Assembly (NCBI RefSeq): GCF_001293775.1
Contig: NZ_LGLN01000039.1
Coordinates: 64,129-108,648 of the forward strand
Length of the DNA stretch: 44,520 nucleotides
DNA from: Pseudomonas syringae pv. cilantro
GTDB taxonomy: Bacteria; Pseudomonadota; Gammaproteobacteria; Pseudomonadales; Pseudomonadaceae
Direction: 5' to 3'
Below are positions 1 through 7,920 of this stretch, in pieces. A model generated the notes under the pieces. That model saw only the letters and a program-made list of their open reading frames with translations, was not told where the DNA came from and did no database searches. The position numbers and the translations under genes were made by a program. How positions within the stretch are numbered: the first letter of the stretch is position 1; each line of letters opens with the position of its first letter.

Positions 1-98
1 TGTTCGCGAAGACGGTGGTTCCAGCGATACATATTCGCGGAATGTACCGACCCCTTCGCGGACAAGTCCGCTCCCACGTCCTTCGGACAGAAGCAGGC
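1..98. repeat. REP-type intergenic repeat, left part cut by window edge
   Basis: The stretch has 'ttcgcgaagacgg' at its start and 'ttcgcggacaagtccgctcccacg' pieces near 60-80, which form the arms of the same element seen complete at 145-251, 26565-26670 and 31780-31911. The left arm (gtgggagcg) would lie before base 1. It is a non-coding palindromic repeat of the kind scattered between Pseudomonas syringae genes. Confidence 0.7.
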
Positions 99-144
99 AG
101 TTGATTCGGCCCCAAAACCGCATCGACAGGCTTAACGCAACCCC

Positions 145-251
145 TTGTGGGAGCGAACTTGTTCGCGAAGGCGATGTTTCAGTCGATGCATTTTCGGCGA
201 TTATAAAGACCTTTTCGCGAACAAGCTCGCTCCCACGCCCTTCGGGCAGAA
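145..251. repeat. REP-type intergenic repeat, complete copy
   Basis: Complete copy: 'gtgggagcgaacttgttcgcgaa' arm at 147-169 and its near-perfect reverse complement 'ttcgcgaacaagctcgctcccac' at 213-235, with a spacer that includes 'gatgcattttcggcg'. The arms can form a long hairpin in either strand. Together with the copy at 1-98 it makes a tandem pair upstream of the Tim44-like gene. Bases 252-446 hold no gene; they contain the phased AAGTCC repeats described separately and presumably the promoter of the next gene. Confidence 0.8.
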
Positions 252-318
252 GCCTAGAGGCCATTTATTCCGGGCGTTCCAAGACCTGTGTATAACCTCG
301 TTGCGTGGGGTTAATCAC

Positions 319-368
319 AAGTCCTACGAAGCGCGCTGAAAAGTCCTACGCTGTCTGTGTAAAAGTCC
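319..368 (+). promoter_or_regulatory. three AAGTCC direct repeats with exact 22-bp period
   Basis: AAGTCC begins at 319, 341 and 363, exactly 22 bp apart, so all copies face the same side of the helix. The first two extend to AAGTCCTACG. The array ends 78 bp before the Tim44-like start codon. This looks like a helically phased binding site array for a regulator, but I do not recognise the motif and chance is not excluded. Confidence 0.35.
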
Positions 369-446
369 GAAACACTAACGCGCTGTTCATGTGGTCATCG
401 GCTGTGCAACATGACGCGCGTGCAATCACCAAACGGGAATACCCTT

Positions 447-1289
447 ATGCAACGTTTTCTAAGCATCGCGATGGCGCTGTGCATCGGGCTCACCATGAGT
501 CTGGATGTAAACGCCGCGCGCTTCGGTGGCGGCAAGAGCATGGGCTCGGCGCCTACCCATCAGGCGCGTCAGACCGCACCCTCCACTCCGGCAGCCGCGC
601 CTAACGCTGCTGGCCGGCCTGCCGCTGCGGCCAGCGGTGCGTCGCGCTGGCTGGGCCCATTGGCCGGTATCGCTGCCGGTGGCCTGCTCGCGTCGATGTT
701 CATGGGCGACGGCTTCAACGGCCTGCAACTGTTCGACATCCTGATCATGGGTCTCATTGCCTTCCTGATCTTTCGCTTCATCGCGCGTCGTCGCCAGCAG
801 CAACAGCCGAAAATGGCCGCTGCCGGTGCGCCGTACCAGCGTGAAGCCAGTCAGCCTGGGCAAAACCCGATTTTCAGCAGCTCGGCAACTGCTTCCGCCG
901 CGCCCGTGATCAACGCACCGGCCTGGTTCAATGAGGAGCGCTTTCTGGAAGCGGCTCGCGGTCATTTCCAGGCGTTGCAGCAGCACTGGGACGCCAACGA
1001 GATGGACAAGATCGCCGAGTTCGTCACTCCGCAGATGCTGCAATTCCTGAAAAAGGAACGTGCGGATCTGGGCGACGGCTTCCAGTCGACCTTCATCGAC
1101 AACCTCAGCGTTCAGCTGGACGGCGTCGATGATCGTGCCGACAAGACCATCGCCACACTGACCTTCTCCGGTGTTTCCAAGACGTCGCGTTTTGATCAGG
1201 GCGAAGTGTTCAGCGAAAGCTGGAACATGGAGCGGCCACAAGGCGACAACCAGCCATGGCTGGTGGCAGGAATTCGCCAGAACGGTTGA
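447..1289 (+). CDS. Tim44-like domain membrane protein
   Basis: A 280-residue protein. The N-terminus (residues 1-23, hydrophobic, ending around VNAARFGGG) looks like a signal peptide. It is followed by an Ala/Pro/Gln-rich linker, a membrane segment pair near residues 70-115 ending in a basic RRRQQQQ stretch, and a C-terminal domain from about residue 160 (WFNEERFLEAARGHFQALQQHWD) typical of the Tim44/MRPL45 fold. Family members are found widely in proteobacteria with no firm function. The ATG at 447 was chosen over the upstream in-frame ATG at 411 because it starts the signal-like sequence. It is followed closely by a strong intrinsic terminator, so it appears monocistronic. Confidence 0.85.
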   Translation: MQRFLSIAMALCIGLTMSLDVNAARFGGGKSMGSAPTHQARQTAPSTPAAAPNAAGRPAAAASGASRWLGPLAGIAAGGLLASMFMGDGFNGLQLFDILIMGLIAFLIFRFIARRRQQQQPKMAAAGAPYQREASQPGQNPIFSSSATASAAPVINAPAWFNEERFLEAARGHFQALQQHWDANEMDKIAEFVTPQMLQFLKKERADLGDGFQSTFIDNLSVQLDGVDDRADKTIATLTFSGVSKTSRFDQGEVFSESWNMERPQGDNQPWLVAGIRQNG

Positions 1290-1313
1290 ACCAGATTCCG
1301 TTCTCGCGTTCAG

Positions 1314-1340
1314 AACCCCGGACATGTCCGGGGTTTTTTG
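1314..1340 (+). terminator. intrinsic terminator after the Tim44-like gene
   Basis: Perfect palindrome AACCCCGGACATGTCCGGGGTT (22 bp; key arm CCCCGGAC) at 1314-1335 running into six T residues at 1334-1339. It lies 25 bp after the stop codon at 1289. Confidence 0.85.
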
Positions 1341-1420
1341 TTTATCCGTTCGGATAGTTATTTTGAGAAAGGCTTTACGCTACTGTATAACCCGCGCCAT
1401 CAAGTGAAAGGAGCTGTGTC

Positions 1421-1828
1421 GTGGAAGAAGTCATTGAACAACTGCGTGAAGCAAACGAACCCGTCCCGGTTCCGCTTGAGCTGCCCGATGAAGACCAACT
1501 GGTCGAGATCGAGGAACAACTGTTCATCAATATTCCGTTCGTCTTCAAGGAGTTTCTCCTGACGGTCAGTGATGTGGTGTATGGCAGCCTTGAACCCGTC
1601 ACAGTGACCGATCCGCAGTCGCACACTTACCTGCCGGAAGTCTGCGCGACCGCCTGGGACCTGGGCGTACCGCGCGAGCTGATTCCGATTTGTCAGGACG
1701 GCGACGATTATTACTGCGTCGAGGAAGACGGCACCGTGCTGCTGTGGTCCGCTGAAGAAGAGCTGGTGACCGAGGACAGCTGGGAGTCGGTCTGGCATTG
1801 GGCTCGGGATGTCTGGCTGGAAAGCTGA
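1421..1828 (+). CDS. SUKH (SMI1/KNR4 family) protein
   Basis: An acidic 135-residue cytoplasmic protein starting at GTG, chosen because AAAGGAG at 1407-1413 is perfectly spaced. Features of the SMI1/KNR4 (SUKH) fold are visible: the N-terminal segment LPDEDQLVEIEEQLFINIPFVFKEFLL (proline-linked helix then 'P..kefLl'), a central 'YLPEV...AWDLGVPRELIPI' segment, and 'DGDDYYCVEEDGTVLLWS'. SUKH proteins bind other proteins, and many are immunity proteins for secreted toxins. No toxin gene is next to this one, so a housekeeping or orphan role is as likely. It converges with the antiporter gene, with 39 bp between stop codons. Confidence 0.8.
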   Translation: MEEVIEQLREANEPVPVPLELPDEDQLVEIEEQLFINIPFVFKEFLLTVSDVVYGSLEPVTVTDPQSHTYLPEVCATAWDLGVPRELIPICQDGDDYYCVEEDGTVLLWSAEEELVTEDSWESVWHWARDVWLES

Positions 1829-1867
1829 GACACCCCTGCTGCACCGCCCCTGAAAAGATCGCCGGGC

Positions 1868-3631
1868 TCAGTGCCCGGATGACTCCGGATGGTTGCCCAG
1901 GGTCTCCAGCAGCGCGATCTGCATCCGCGTATGCACACGGATCAGCCAGCGCCACAGCAAGGCAGCGACCAGAGCGGCTATCAGCGCAATCACCAGCAGC
2001 AATTCGCTGGCTGGCACAATGCTCGCCGACAGCGCTGCCAGCATCACGAAGATCACCACCAGCGACAATAGCGGGATCACCTCCGCCACCACTTTGCGCA
2101 CGCGCACGGTATGCCGACCTGCCATCTCGGGCTTGACCCCCATCTCTGCCAGCAGCATCGACAGCGCCTTGAGCTTGCGGTAGGCCGCGATCAGAAACGG
2201 CAACGACAGCAACAGTGCCGCGCCGCAGATCCAGGCTTTCTGATGGCTGATGTCTGGCACCCACTCGCTCATGTAGCCGCCAAGACGCTCGGCGAAGTAG
2301 GCACCGCTGAAAAAGATCGCCATCACCAGCGCCAGATTGACCCCCACCTGCAACAGAATTTTTCGGATCATCCCGGCAAGCACTGCGCTCTGCCCCTGCG
2401 GCTGAATGCTGCGCAGCCATTCGCCATACATACCGAACACCCGCGCCACTCGCCGGGGCATGATCGCCGCCAGCTTGAGCGACAACGGATCAGCGCCGCG
2501 AATCAGATAAGGCGTCAGCAAGGTGGTGATGGCCGAGACGGCGACGGCCACTGGGTAAAGAAAGTCGCTGGTGACCTGCAGCGTCATGCCCAACGCTGCG
2601 ATGATGAAGGAAAACTCGCCAATCTGTGACAGTCCCATGCCCACGCGCAACGAGGTGCGGCCGTCATTGCCGGCGATAAAGGCCCCGAGACCGCAGGAAA
2701 TCATTTTGCCCAACACCACGGCGACGGTGATGACCGCGATGGGCCAGGCATAGTCCAGCAGGATGTTCGGGTCGATCATCAAGCCGATGGCGACGAAGAA
2801 GATCGCGCTGAACATGTCTCGAATCGGCTCGATCAACCGTTCAATTTTCAGCAGTTCGCGAGACTCGGCCATGATTGCGCCGATCAGAAACGCGCCCAGC
2901 ACCATGCTGTATTCCAGCTTGACCACCAGCAGGCAGAAGCCGAAGCACAAACCCAGCACAGTAATCAGCAACATCTCGTTGCTTTCGAACCTGGCAACGT
3001 AAGACAGCAGCCTTGGAACCAGAAGAATCCCGACGACCAGCGCCACGATCATGAACAGCGACAGCTTGCCCACGGTGGAGAACACTTCGCCCGAACTGAC
3101 CGAGCCGCTGACCGCGATGCCGGACAGAAGCGCGATGATACCGATGCCGAGGATGTCTTCGACGATCAGCACGCCAAAGATCAACTGCGCGAAATGCTGG
3201 TTCTTCATCTTCAGGTCGTTGAGCGCCTTGACGATGATGGTGGTCGAGGAGATCGCCAGAATCGCGCCCAGAAACAGCGAATCCATGGTTTTCCAGCCGA
3301 AGAACTGGCCGATCTCGTAGCCGATCCAGATCATCAGGGAGATTTCGAGGAAAGCCGCGATGAACGCCGTCGCACCGACCTTGAACAGTTTGCGCAGGCT
3401 GAATTCCAGCCCCAGACAGAACATCAGGAAAATGACCCCGAGCTCGGCCAGGGTTTTAATGGTGTCTTCGTCGTGGATCAGGCTGAACGGCGGCGTGTGC
3501 GGGCCGATGATGAACCCGGCAACGATGTAACCCAGTACCACCGGCTGCCTGAGACGATGAAACAGAATGGTCACCACACCGGCCACCAGCATGATCACTG
3601 CCAGATCCTGAATGAAGTTGATGGCATGCAT
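1868..3631 (-). CDS. CPA2-family cation:proton antiporter (KefB-like)
   Basis: A 587-residue inner-membrane protein with about a dozen membrane segments. Residues 1-370 form the Na+/H+ exchanger domain, with GYIVAGFIIGP near the N-terminus, LGVIFLMFCLGLEF, ISSTTIIVKAL and the GAFLIGAIMAES segment typical of monovalent cation:proton antiporter-2 proteins. The C-terminal ~200 residues carry further hydrophobic segments rather than a recognisable GxGxxG TrkA-N (RCK) domain, so it is not a full-length KefB/KefC glutathione-gated channel. Likely role: K+ or Na+ exchange for protons. The ATG at 3631 was chosen for its AAGGAG 10 bp upstream; an in-frame extension to 3715 has no such site. Confidence 0.85.
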   Translation of the reverse strand: MHAINFIQDLAVIMLVAGVVTILFHRLRQPVVLGYIVAGFIIGPHTPPFSLIHDEDTIKTLAELGVIFLMFCLGLEFSLRKLFKVGATAFIAAFLEISLMIWIGYEIGQFFGWKTMDSLFLGAILAISSTTIIVKALNDLKMKNQHFAQLIFGVLIVEDILGIGIIALLSGIAVSGSVSSGEVFSTVGKLSLFMIVALVVGILLVPRLLSYVARFESNEMLLITVLGLCFGFCLLVVKLEYSMVLGAFLIGAIMAESRELLKIERLIEPIRDMFSAIFFVAIGLMIDPNILLDYAWPIAVITVAVVLGKMISCGLGAFIAGNDGRTSLRVGMGLSQIGEFSFIIAALGMTLQVTSDFLYPVAVAVSAITTLLTPYLIRGADPLSLKLAAIMPRRVARVFGMYGEWLRSIQPQGQSAVLAGMIRKILLQVGVNLALVMAIFFSGAYFAERLGGYMSEWVPDISHQKAWICGAALLLSLPFLIAAYRKLKALSMLLAEMGVKPEMAGRHTVRVRKVVAEVIPLLSLVVIFVMLAALSASIVPASELLLVIALIAALVAALLWRWLIRVHTRMQIALLETLGNHPESSGH

Positions 3632-3734
3632 GGCGGCAAAGCTCCTTGTGAAGATGACGTCCTGAACCGCTAGCGCCACGCCATCAAAGGCATCAGCCAT
3701 GCAGTTCGTCACCAAAATCCGATTAAAACGCAGG

Positions 3735-3758
3735 AAAAAACCCGATCCACGGGTTTTT
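3735..3758. terminator. terminator-like hairpin in a divergent gene gap
   Basis: AAAAACCCG / loop ATCCA / CGGGTTTTT, a perfect 9-bp stem with A-run and T-run on both sides, so it could stop transcription in either direction. It sits between two divergent genes (antiporter leftward from 3631, thioesterase rightward from 3924), where a gene-end terminator is not expected. Confidence 0.7.
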
Positions 3759-3923
3759 GCAGGTTATCACTGCCCCCTTCGACATAAAGCCGGTGCAATA
3801 TATGGAAACAGATAGTTATCAAGCGTGACGGCCGCCTGCCTTCCAGCGTCCCGATAACTGTCGCAAGCCCTTCTGAGCGCCAGCATAGGCGTCCTTTGAA
3901 CACCTTGACCGTGTGAGTACGCT

Positions 3924-4409
3924 ATGGAACCCGGAAACGCCCAGCTGTCGATGACTGTATTGATGACGCCGGACATGGCCAACTTCTCTGGCAATGTGCA
4001 CGGCGGTACGTTGCTCAAGTACCTCGATGAAGTCGCCTACGCATGTGCCAGCCGCTACGCCGGACGCTATGTGGTAACGCTGTCCGTGGATCAGGTGATT
4101 TTCCGTGAGCCGGTGCATGTCGGCGAACTGGTGACCTTTCTGGCATCGGTCAACTACACCGGCAATACCTCGATGGAAGTCGGCATCAAGGTGGTGACCG
4201 AAAATATCCGCGAGCGCTCGGTACGCCATTCCAACAGTTGCTTTTTCACCATGGTTGCCGTGGACGACAACCGCAAACCCGCCAGCGTCCCGCCGCTGGA
4301 GCCGGAATCTGCCGATGCGAAGCGTCGTTACATTCAGGCACAGCAACGCCGCCAGATCCGCCAGGAACTGGAAAAGCGTTATCAGGACATCAAGGAAGAA
4401 GCACTGTAA
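3924..4409 (+). CDS. acyl-CoA thioesterase (hotdog fold, YciA/BACH-like)
   Basis: A 161-residue cytoplasmic enzyme predicted to hydrolyse acyl-CoA to free acid and CoA. The hotdog signature is clear: residues 15-33 'TPDMANFSGNVHGGTLLKY' followed by LDEVAYACA, containing the catalytic-type NVHGG..L...DE pattern, then VTLSVDQVIFREPVHVGELV. The C-terminus (from about residue 125) is a charged helical tail of about 35 residues. Length and motif match the YciA/acyl-CoA hydrolase group rather than the PaaI group. It converges with pdxY across a strong hairpin. Substrate chain length cannot be read from the sequence. Confidence 0.9.
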   Translation: MEPGNAQLSMTVLMTPDMANFSGNVHGGTLLKYLDEVAYACASRYAGRYVVTLSVDQVIFREPVHVGELVTFLASVNYTGNTSMEVGIKVVTENIRERSVRHSNSCFFTMVAVDDNRKPASVPPLEPESADAKRRYIQAQQRRQIRQELEKRYQDIKEEAL

Positions 4410-4416
4410 CCCTGCG

Positions 4417-4438
4417 GCTCAGGCAGCGATGCCTGAGC
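4417..4438. terminator. convergent hairpin between thioesterase gene and pdxY
   Basis: Perfect 9-bp stem GCTCAGGCA / GCGA / TGCCTGAGC. It has no long T-run, but it is placed exactly between two convergent stop codons (4409 and 4458), so it may serve both strands. Confidence 0.55.
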
Positions 4439-4457
4439 TATTGGCCGGGTCTGAAGA

Positions 4458-5324
4458 TTACAAACGTACCGCTTCGAACTTCACCCGTGGGTGTGCAATA
4501 CGATCCTGGGCGCGGACCAGTTCCAGCTCGTAGCTGCCGCAAGCCTGGGTTTCCAGTAGCACTTCGTGGACCGCTGCTGCGGTGAACTCGAACGCAGCGA
4601 CCAGATCGTCGCCCAACAGAACCCGCGACAGGAACAACCCGGACGTCAGGTCGCCCACGCCAACCGGCTGGCGGGGAAATGCCAGCAGCGGACGACGCAG
4701 GTGCCAACTGGCATCGGCCGTCACCAGCAACATTTCAAAACCATCGGCGGCCTTGCCGGGGTAGTCGAGGTGTTTGACCACCACCGCTTTGGGACCCCGC
4801 GCCAGCAACGCGCGGGCCATCGCCAGACAATCGAGCAGTGATTGCGGCTTGCGGCCCGAGAAGCTGTCCAGTTCCAGCTGGTTGGGGCACATGAAGTCGG
4901 CCATCGCAGCGGCCTCGTCCAGCAGGAAGTCCCCGACTTCCGGAGCGACGATACAGCCTTTTTCGGGATGGCCCATTACCGGGTCACACAGGTACAACGC
5001 CTTGGGGTTGGCGGCCTTGATGCGCGCCACACCGGTCAGAATCGCGCGGCCCTGCGCCGCACTGCCCAGGTACCCGGACAGCACGGCATCACAGTTGCCT
5101 AGCTCGCCAATCGCCGCGATGCCGTCGATCAGCGCCGGGATCTGCTGCGGGGCCAGTACTTCGCCCGTCCACTGCTTGTACTGCGTGTGATTGGAGAACT
5201 GGACCGTGTTGAGTGGCCAGACATTGACCCCGATACGCTGCATCGGGAACACCGCTGCGCTATTGCCGGCATGGCCGAACACCACATGGGACTGAATGGC
5301 GAGCAAGTGGGGCGTACGTTTCAT
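4458..5324 (-). CDS. pdxY: pyridoxal kinase PdxY
   Basis: A 288-residue ribokinase-fold enzyme that phosphorylates pyridoxal to pyridoxal 5'-phosphate in the vitamin B6 salvage pathway. The start [21 protein letters not shown] carries the conserved '[18 protein letters not shown]' substrate-binding segment. Further on are 'VLSGYLGS', 'YLCDPVMGH' and the C-terminal phosphate-binding '[14 protein letters not shown]' with the GxGD catalytic aspartate. Length equals that of known PdxY. The ATG at 5324 was preferred to an in-frame start at 5351 because the family begins at MKRTP and an AGGA lies upstream. Confidence 0.93.
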   Translation of the reverse strand: MKRTPHLLAIQSHVVFGHAGNSAAVFPMQRIGVNVWPLNTVQFSNHTQYKQWTGEVLAPQQIPALIDGIAAIGELGNCDAVLSGYLGSAAQGRAILTGVARIKAANPKALYLCDPVMGHPEKGCIVAPEVGDFLLDEAAAMADFMCPNQLELDSFSGRKPQSLLDCLAMARALLARGPKAVVVKHLDYPGKAADGFEMLLVTADASWHLRRPLLAFPRQPVGVGDLTSGLFLSRVLLGDDLVAAFEFTAAAVHEVLLETQACGSYELELVRAQDRIAHPRVKFEAVRL

Positions 5325-5441
5325 GGGTGTGGAATCCTGAACACGATGCAAATGCAGTAATGAGAAATATAAGTGGCGCAGTATGGCTGTAAATCACTCC
5401 GGGCAGTTAAGCTGGTCACTCCTTTGTTGGAGCACCCTGTC

Positions 5442-5834
5442 ATGCTGACCCTGGGAAATATCTTCGTGCTGATGCTGTTCGCAAGCGCTGCGGCCTGGTG
5501 GTGGCACGCCCATGGTCTGCGCGAAAAGGCGCTGGCCCGCGTAAAACAGCACTGCGCACGCCTCGAACTCCAGCTATTGGACGACGCCGTCGCACTGCGC
5601 CGCCTGACCTTCGCCCGCGATGCACAAGGCCGCAAGCGTCTGGCCCGGGTCTACGGCTTCGAGTTCACGGTGACCGGCGAACAGCGTCACCCCGGCACCA
5701 TCACGATGTTCGGTGCACATACCGCGCAAATCGAACTGGCCCCCTATCCATTTGAAATCAAAACACCACCACCCAGTGCGGAAGTCATCCAAATGAGTGA
5801 ATGGCGCCAATCGCATCAGAAGTGGAAGCAGTAG
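5442..5834 (+). CDS. DUF3301 domain protein, single-pass membrane
   Basis: A 130-residue protein with one N-terminal membrane segment (residues 3-20, GNIFVLMLFASAAAWWW) followed by 'HGLREKALARVKQHCARLELQLLDDAVAL' and 'LARVYGFEFTVTGEQRHPGTITMFG', the conserved pattern of DUF3301. The function is unknown. The ATG at 5442 has GGAG 9 bp upstream; the in-frame ATG at 5373 would add an unlikely leader. It diverges from pdxY and converges with the CobW-like gene. Confidence 0.8.
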   Translation: MLTLGNIFVLMLFASAAAWWWHAHGLREKALARVKQHCARLELQLLDDAVALRRLTFARDAQGRKRLARVYGFEFTVTGEQRHPGTITMFGAHTAQIELAPYPFEIKTPPPSAEVIQMSEWRQSHQKWKQ

Positions 5835-5867
5835 CGGCTGGGCAAATGCAAATCGTTGTGGGGTCGC

Positions 5868-6839
5868 TTACGCCAGGCAACCCGCCAGCTGCCCCTGTAA
5901 CTTATCCACACTCTGAGGTGTGGAAAAGATCAGTTCCAGGCGCGAATCCTGTCGCCATTCGCTGATTTGCCAGGCAATCGGTGCGCCATGGACCGCGTTG
6001 GCTGAGTACCAGCCGCCTTCGCTGTGGATAACCATCTTCGCCCTTCGCCACGTCAGGCCTTCCAGCCAGTGCAACACGCGCTGTAAGTCGAGCCGCTGCG
6101 ACGGATGCCAGCGCCAGCCGATGCTCCAGCCTTCGGCACTGCTCTGACTCAGGCAAATGGGCCTACGTGGATCGGTCCACAACGCAGGCAGTTGACCGAC
6201 ACTGTCGGGCAGCGTCAGGTTATCCACAGCCTGTTTATCCACAACCGACCCGACGCTGAATCCGGGCAAGTGATCCAGCGGCAATTCCCCGTGCCGGGTC
6301 CAGAACAAACCGTGTGATTTCAACTGCGCGCCCAGCACCTGACGCGCCGCGTGGTCCAGTTGCTCGGACTTGTTCATCACCAACAGCCCCGCTACCGCCA
6401 GTGCGTCCTGTTGCGTGGCGGGCAACGGGTGACCTGCGGCCATCGCCGCCGCATCCAGCACCATCACGCCGGGCTGAACCGCTAACACCCCGCGCCACGG
6501 CGCTTCGCGCAATTGCGCCATAAGTTGCGCCGGATGACCTAACCCTGAAGGTTCGATCAATAAACGATCAGGTCGGGCCTTGCGCAGCAGGCGTCCCAAA
6601 CCAATCTGAAAGGGCACACCGTTGACGCAACACAGGCAGCCGCCAGCCACTTCGCCAATTGCGATACCATCGGCAGCCGTGCTCAGCAGCGCGGCGTCAA
6701 GACCGATCTGTCCGAACTCGTTGATCAAGATCGCCCAGCGTTCGTTGTCGGGTTTCTGCGCCAGCAGGCGCTTGATCAGGCTGGTTTTGCCGGCGCCCAG
6801 CGGGCCGCCGATAACGTGCGTGGGGATGTTCTGCAGCAT
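5868..6839 (-). CDS. CobW/COG0523 family GTPase
   Basis: A 323-residue G3E-family metallochaperone-type GTPase. Walker A is GGPLGAGKTS at residues 11-20, the metal-binding CxCC motif is GGCLCCVN at 67-74, and switch/ESTG-like 'LLIEPSGLGHP' lies near 94-103, followed by 'LLVMNKSEQ' as the base-recognition loop. A C-terminal CobW_C domain follows. COG0523 proteins deliver or insert metals such as zinc, using GTP. Its position beside a DUF1826 gene and a second COG0523 GTPase places it in the zinc-limitation set, but no Zur-type palindrome is visible before it. The start at 6839 (MLQNIP) was chosen because Walker A follows directly as in relatives; 6869 is an alternative. Confidence 0.85.
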   Translation of the reverse strand: MLQNIPTHVIGGPLGAGKTSLIKRLLAQKPDNERWAILINEFGQIGLDAALLSTAADGIAIGEVAGGCLCCVNGVPFQIGLGRLLRKARPDRLLIEPSGLGHPAQLMAQLREAPWRGVLAVQPGVMVLDAAAMAAGHPLPATQQDALAVAGLLVMNKSEQLDHAARQVLGAQLKSHGLFWTRHGELPLDHLPGFSVGSVVDKQAVDNLTLPDSVGQLPALWTDPRRPICLSQSSAEGWSIGWRWHPSQRLDLQRVLHWLEGLTWRRAKMVIHSEGGWYSANAVHGAPIAWQISEWRQDSRLELIFSTPQSVDKLQGQLAGCLA

Positions 6840-6891
6840 GGGATCACTTTGGAAGAGTGCGTGGGTCATTGAAGAGCAAGGAAAGGTAACG

Positions 6892-7263
6892 ATGCAAGTG
6901 ATGCGACTGACCGCTCGCCTGGCGCTGATGCTGCTGGCGATGTCTTCGGGCACCGCGTGGGCGCAAGCGTGTCTGGTGCACAGCCAGGCCGAGCGGCTCG
7001 ATGTCAAAGTCTGTCAGGAAAATATCAACATCCCGGCCAGCCTGTTCAAAGACGGCTTCTGCCAGCCACAACTGACCGGGCAGAAGACCGAGACGACCTA
7101 CTCGCAGCAATGCCCGACCGGCGCGTTCGGTGTCTGCCGTAACGCGCAGGTTGCCAACATGCCTTACCGCGAGCACATCCACTATTACGGCGTGGCCAGC
7201 GACGCGCTGTACCTCAAGCCTTTTTGCGAAGGCCAGAGCCAAGGCCAGTGGATAACGCCGTAA
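6892..7263 (+). CDS. small exported cysteine-containing protein
   Basis: A 123-residue protein with a clear signal peptide (MRLTARLALMLLAMSSGTAWA then cleavage near AWAQA). The predicted mature part has six cysteines, an even number consistent with disulfides in the periplasm. No catalytic motif is recognised. GGAAAGG at 6880-6886 precedes the ATG. It lies head-to-head with the CobW-like gene and tail-to-tail with DUF1826, which matches my recollection of the order in the Pseudomonas aeruginosa zinc-starvation cluster, where the corresponding gene is also a hypothetical. Function unknown. Confidence 0.75.
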   Translation: MQVMRLTARLALMLLAMSSGTAWAQACLVHSQAERLDVKVCQENINIPASLFKDGFCQPQLTGQKTETTYSQQCPTGAFGVCRNAQVANMPYREHIHYYGVASDALYLKPFCEGQSQGQWITP

Positions 7264-7269
7264 CGCGCC

Positions 7270-7920
7270 TCATGCCAGCCAGTCCAGGGTCAGAATCAGC
7301 CTGCGCTCGTTACGCGCCAACGGCGGCGAACGGTGGATCAGGCCGAAGCCCTCATTGCCGTGCCAGCGCTCGCCTTTCAGCAATGCCACATCGCCGCTGC
7401 CGATCTGTTGAACGTCCGCAGCGTCGAACGGCTCCGCTTGCACACGGCCAAGCTGCTTGCGGTCCATCACGTCTTCCTTGAGCCACTGACTGCCAATCCC
7501 GCCGTACGTGGTGATCAGGCGCACCGGCACATGATCGACGTGAAAGCGCGGGCACATGGCTTTGTCGAGCACCCGCAGGCGCAACCCGACGCATTCCGCG
7601 CCCAGCAAACAAGCATAAGCGCTGACCAGCCATGATACGTCGGCGATGAAACCCTCATAGCCGTGCAGATCGGCATACGCCGACGCCAGTGTGCGCAGAT
7701 CCGGTTCGGCATCGCCGCCTTTGACGTCCAGCGTCAATGCTTCGGCGAGCGGCTCGCCCATCGACAATAGCAACGTGCTGAAGTCGGCAATGTGCGCAGG
7801 TAACTGGCGCTGCCAGAGTGCGAGATTCACGCCCTCTTCGACGATCTCGCTCAAGACCTCGGGCGTTGTGCCTTGGGTCTGTCGTACCAGCGGTCGCTGT
7901 TTAAAGGTATACGCAAGCAT
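7270..7920 (-). CDS. DUF1826 domain protein
   Basis: A 216-residue protein assigned to DUF1826 from its overall pattern: 'LALWQRQLPAHIADF', 'CPRFHVDHVPVRLITTYGG' and a C-terminal 'GDVALLKGERW...GLIHRSPPL...RLILTLDW'. The spaced H..DH and HRSP segments resemble a double-stranded beta-helix iron/2-oxoglutarate or metal site, but this is inference. DUF1826 genes commonly follow a zinc-regulated COG0523 GTPase. Here the start codon overlaps the stop of the zigA-like gene as TGATG, so translation is coupled. It is presumably derepressed by zinc starvation with that gene. Confidence 0.8.
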   Translation of the reverse strand: MLAYTFKQRPLVRQTQGTTPEVLSEIVEEGVNLALWQRQLPAHIADFSTLLLSMGEPLAEALTLDVKGGDAEPDLRTLASAYADLHGYEGFIADVSWLVSAYACLLGAECVGLRLRVLDKAMCPRFHVDHVPVRLITTYGGIGSQWLKEDVMDRKQLGRVQAEPFDAADVQQIGSGDVALLKGERWHGNEGFGLIHRSPPLARNERRLILTLDWLA

